From: Candidatus Hydrogenedentota bacterium
GTDB taxonomy: Bacteria > Hydrogenedentota > Hydrogenedentia > Hydrogenedentales > SLHB01
Assembly: GCA_013349485.1 (NCBI GenBank)
Contig: DUZM01000162.1
Location: 1-7,089 of the forward strand
Reading direction: 5' to 3'
DNA length: 7,089 bases
The notes under the pieces are model-generated. The model saw only the letters and a list, made by a program, of their open reading frames with translations. It had not been told where the DNA came from and did no database searches. The position numbers and the translations under genes were made by a program. This document shows, piece after piece, positions 6,160 through 7,089 of the stretch; positions within the stretch are counted from its first letter, which is position 1, and each line of letters opens with the position of its first letter.

Positions 6160-6663
6160 CTACTCTGATTTCGTTCCTACCCAACCGACGCCGGCGCCCG
6201 CTTTGTGCCTTACCCGATCAATGAGTTGGCCTGCGTGATGCTGAATATGCCTAATGTTGTAGAACTGGAGTTCCAGCTTGCCGAAAGGCAGCCACGAAAA
6301 CCCAGACTCGGCCTCGAGATCCAGCGATGGCACTCTCTCTTCCACCTGGTTCCGGCATTCGGCGAGATACGAAAGAACGTCTTCCTTACTGTAAGCCTCT
6401 TCGATCCTGGGCTCCTTGTGAGGAGGCCAGGGGAGTGAGCCCATGAACTGGTATTCGTCTCGATGCTTGGTCCACGGCACAAAGTCCTCCTCGCGATCCT
6501 GCAAATACAAGTGGGTATAGAACAGGGCATGATAAGCAATATGCCAGAACCTGTTCTTATGTTCCTCGTCGTTCCAGACATCGTCCGGACAGCCCACGAT
6601 TGCCCCCTTCAGCATATCGAGGGACGCGTGATATTGGGACGTGATGACTTTCTCAATGTCCAT
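6160..6663 (-). CDS. DinB-family (four-helix bundle, putative metal-binding) protein
   Basis: A 167-residue cytoplasmic protein with the layout of the DinB/YfiT-like superfamily. An N-terminal helix (EKVITSQYHASLDMLKGAI) is followed by WHIAYHALFYTHLYL (40-54), with the first metal-ligand histidine probably His45. A helix around 92-111 follows, then NIRHIQHHAGQL (136-147), where His139 and His142 or His143 complete the usual three-histidine site. Family members include thiol-dependent transferases and stress-induced proteins; the name comes from Bacillus din genes and does not imply the DinB polymerase. The specific reaction cannot be told. The ATG at 6663 is supported by GGAGGA just upstream. 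The DUF2961-type gene ends 29 bases before it, so the two probably form one transcript. Its 3' end faces the oppF relic. Confidence 0.85.
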   Translation of the reverse strand: MDIEKVITSQYHASLDMLKGAIVGCPDDVWNDEEHKNRFWHIAYHALFYTHLYLQDREEDFVPWTKHRDEYQFMGSLPWPPHKEPRIEEAYSKEDVLSYLAECRNQVEERVPSLDLEAESGFSWLPFGKLELQFYNIRHIQHHAGQLIDRVRHKAGAGVGWVGTKSE

Positions 6664-6666
6664 TTC

Positions 6667-6672
6667 TCCTCC
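6667..6672 (-). promoter_or_regulatory. Ribosome binding site for the DinB-family gene
   Basis: On the minus strand, GGAGGA lies three bases before the ATG (first base 6663), with the GGAG core five bases away. This fixes the start of the DinB-family gene. Confidence 0.7.
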
Positions 6673-6692
6673 GCTGGTCTGACGCGACGTTC

Positions 6693-7089
6693 TTACTTGT
6701 TCTCCGCCACGAAGGCGTCAGTCTTCTCCTTGCACTCCGTGCATTTTGCCAAAGCGGTTTCGTTGTCCAATGCCTCGAAGGCCTCAGCGATGTCGCGGCC
6801 AAGCGGATTGACAACGGTTTCGCGGAATGCAATGGCGACATCGGGCTTCTTCGTGGCGACCATTGCGTCGAGGTCGCGCAGGCTCTTCTGAACCGCGATG
6901 AGCATGCGGTGTGCCTTGTCAAACGGATCGTCGCCTTCATGCGGGCGTCTTTCGTTGATGGGCGGAAGCTTCGGGAAGAGGGCGTGGGGGAGCGCCTGGT
7001 ACCAGAATGCCGTGCTCGAGTAGTCGTTGGCGTAGTTGTTCGCATGTCCATGTTCGATCGTGACGCGGATCGACTTCTGGAACCGGATG
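6693..7089 (-). CDS. DUF2961/GH172-type protein, C-terminal part with an extra helical tail (5' end outside window)
   Basis: The minus-strand frame stays open to the window edge, giving 131 visible C-terminal residues before TAA (6693-6695). The first part, RFQKSIRVTIEHGHANNYA then DYSSTAFWYQALPH and LPPINER (visible residues 2-46), is the characteristic end of DUF2961 proteins, whose characterised members are glycoside hydrolases of family GH172 acting on fructose- or arabinose-containing glycans. The Glu of TIEHG is highly conserved in the family as I recall. After residue 55 comes a predicted helical tail of about 75 residues (DPFDKAHRMLIAV ... ALAKCTECKEKTDAFVAENK) that ordinary DUF2961 proteins seem to lack, ending in a CTEC pair. 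The ATG at 6905 is internal, since family sequence runs on upstream of it. The DinB-family gene follows after 29 bases. Any signal peptide lies outside the window. Confidence 0.8.
   Translation of the reverse strand, partial: IRFQKSIRVTIEHGHANNYANDYSSTAFWYQALPHALFPKLPPINERRPHEGDDPFDKAHRMLIAVQKSLRDLDAMVATKKPDVAIAFRETVVNPLGRDIAEAFEALDNETALAKCTECKEKTDAFVAENK

Noticed and set aside
5470..6168. 232-codon plus-strand open frame overlapping the sigma leader and the oppF relic
   Set aside because: It is in a different frame from the oppF relic, has no recognised motif, and covers the antisense of region 2 of the sigma factor.

Overview
The window (7,089 bases, moderately high GC by eye) looks like a bacterial chromosome fragment. 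An ECF sigma factor fused to a large predicted extracytoplasmic beta-sandwich region, and a DUF2961/GH172 protein, suggest a Planctomycetes/PVC-like or Hydrogenedentota-like lineage. That placement is inference from gene types. No rRNA, tRNA or CRISPR was seen.

Left part (1-2870, + strand): the downstream end of an oligopeptide/dipeptide ABC importer operon. It holds the C-terminal part of an OppC/DppC permease, then OppD-type and OppF-type ATPases. oppD and oppF overlap by four bases (GTGA). The permease and oppD are separated by 231 bases that contain a 93-base imperfect palindrome starting GTCATTGCGAG, a repeat-like element inside the operon. The substrate-binding protein and first permease would lie upstream.

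Middle (2871-6159): a 919-residue minus-strand protein with an N-terminal ECF sigma factor, an Ala-rich stretch, one strong membrane helix, a charged linker, and six tandem carboxypeptidase-regulatory-like/Ig-like repeats of about 90-98 residues. It is flanked by two gene relics. On the left (2912-3031, minus) is the C-terminal tail of FabA (3-hydroxydecanoyl-ACP dehydratase) with the rest missing. On the right (5970-6047, plus) is a copy of the last codons of the oppF in this window, matching at 42 of 48 bases. The sigma gene thus sits between two gene 3' ends that have lost their 5' parts, which points to insertion, duplication or deletion around it.

Right part (6160-7089, minus strand): a DinB-family protein preceded by the end of a DUF2961/GH172-type protein. 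The two are 29 bases apart and probably co-transcribed. The DUF2961 protein has an unusual C-terminal helical tail with a CxxC motif.

The most notable object is the predicted membrane-anchored sigma factor with its own putative sensor region. The most overlooked are the two relics flanking it.
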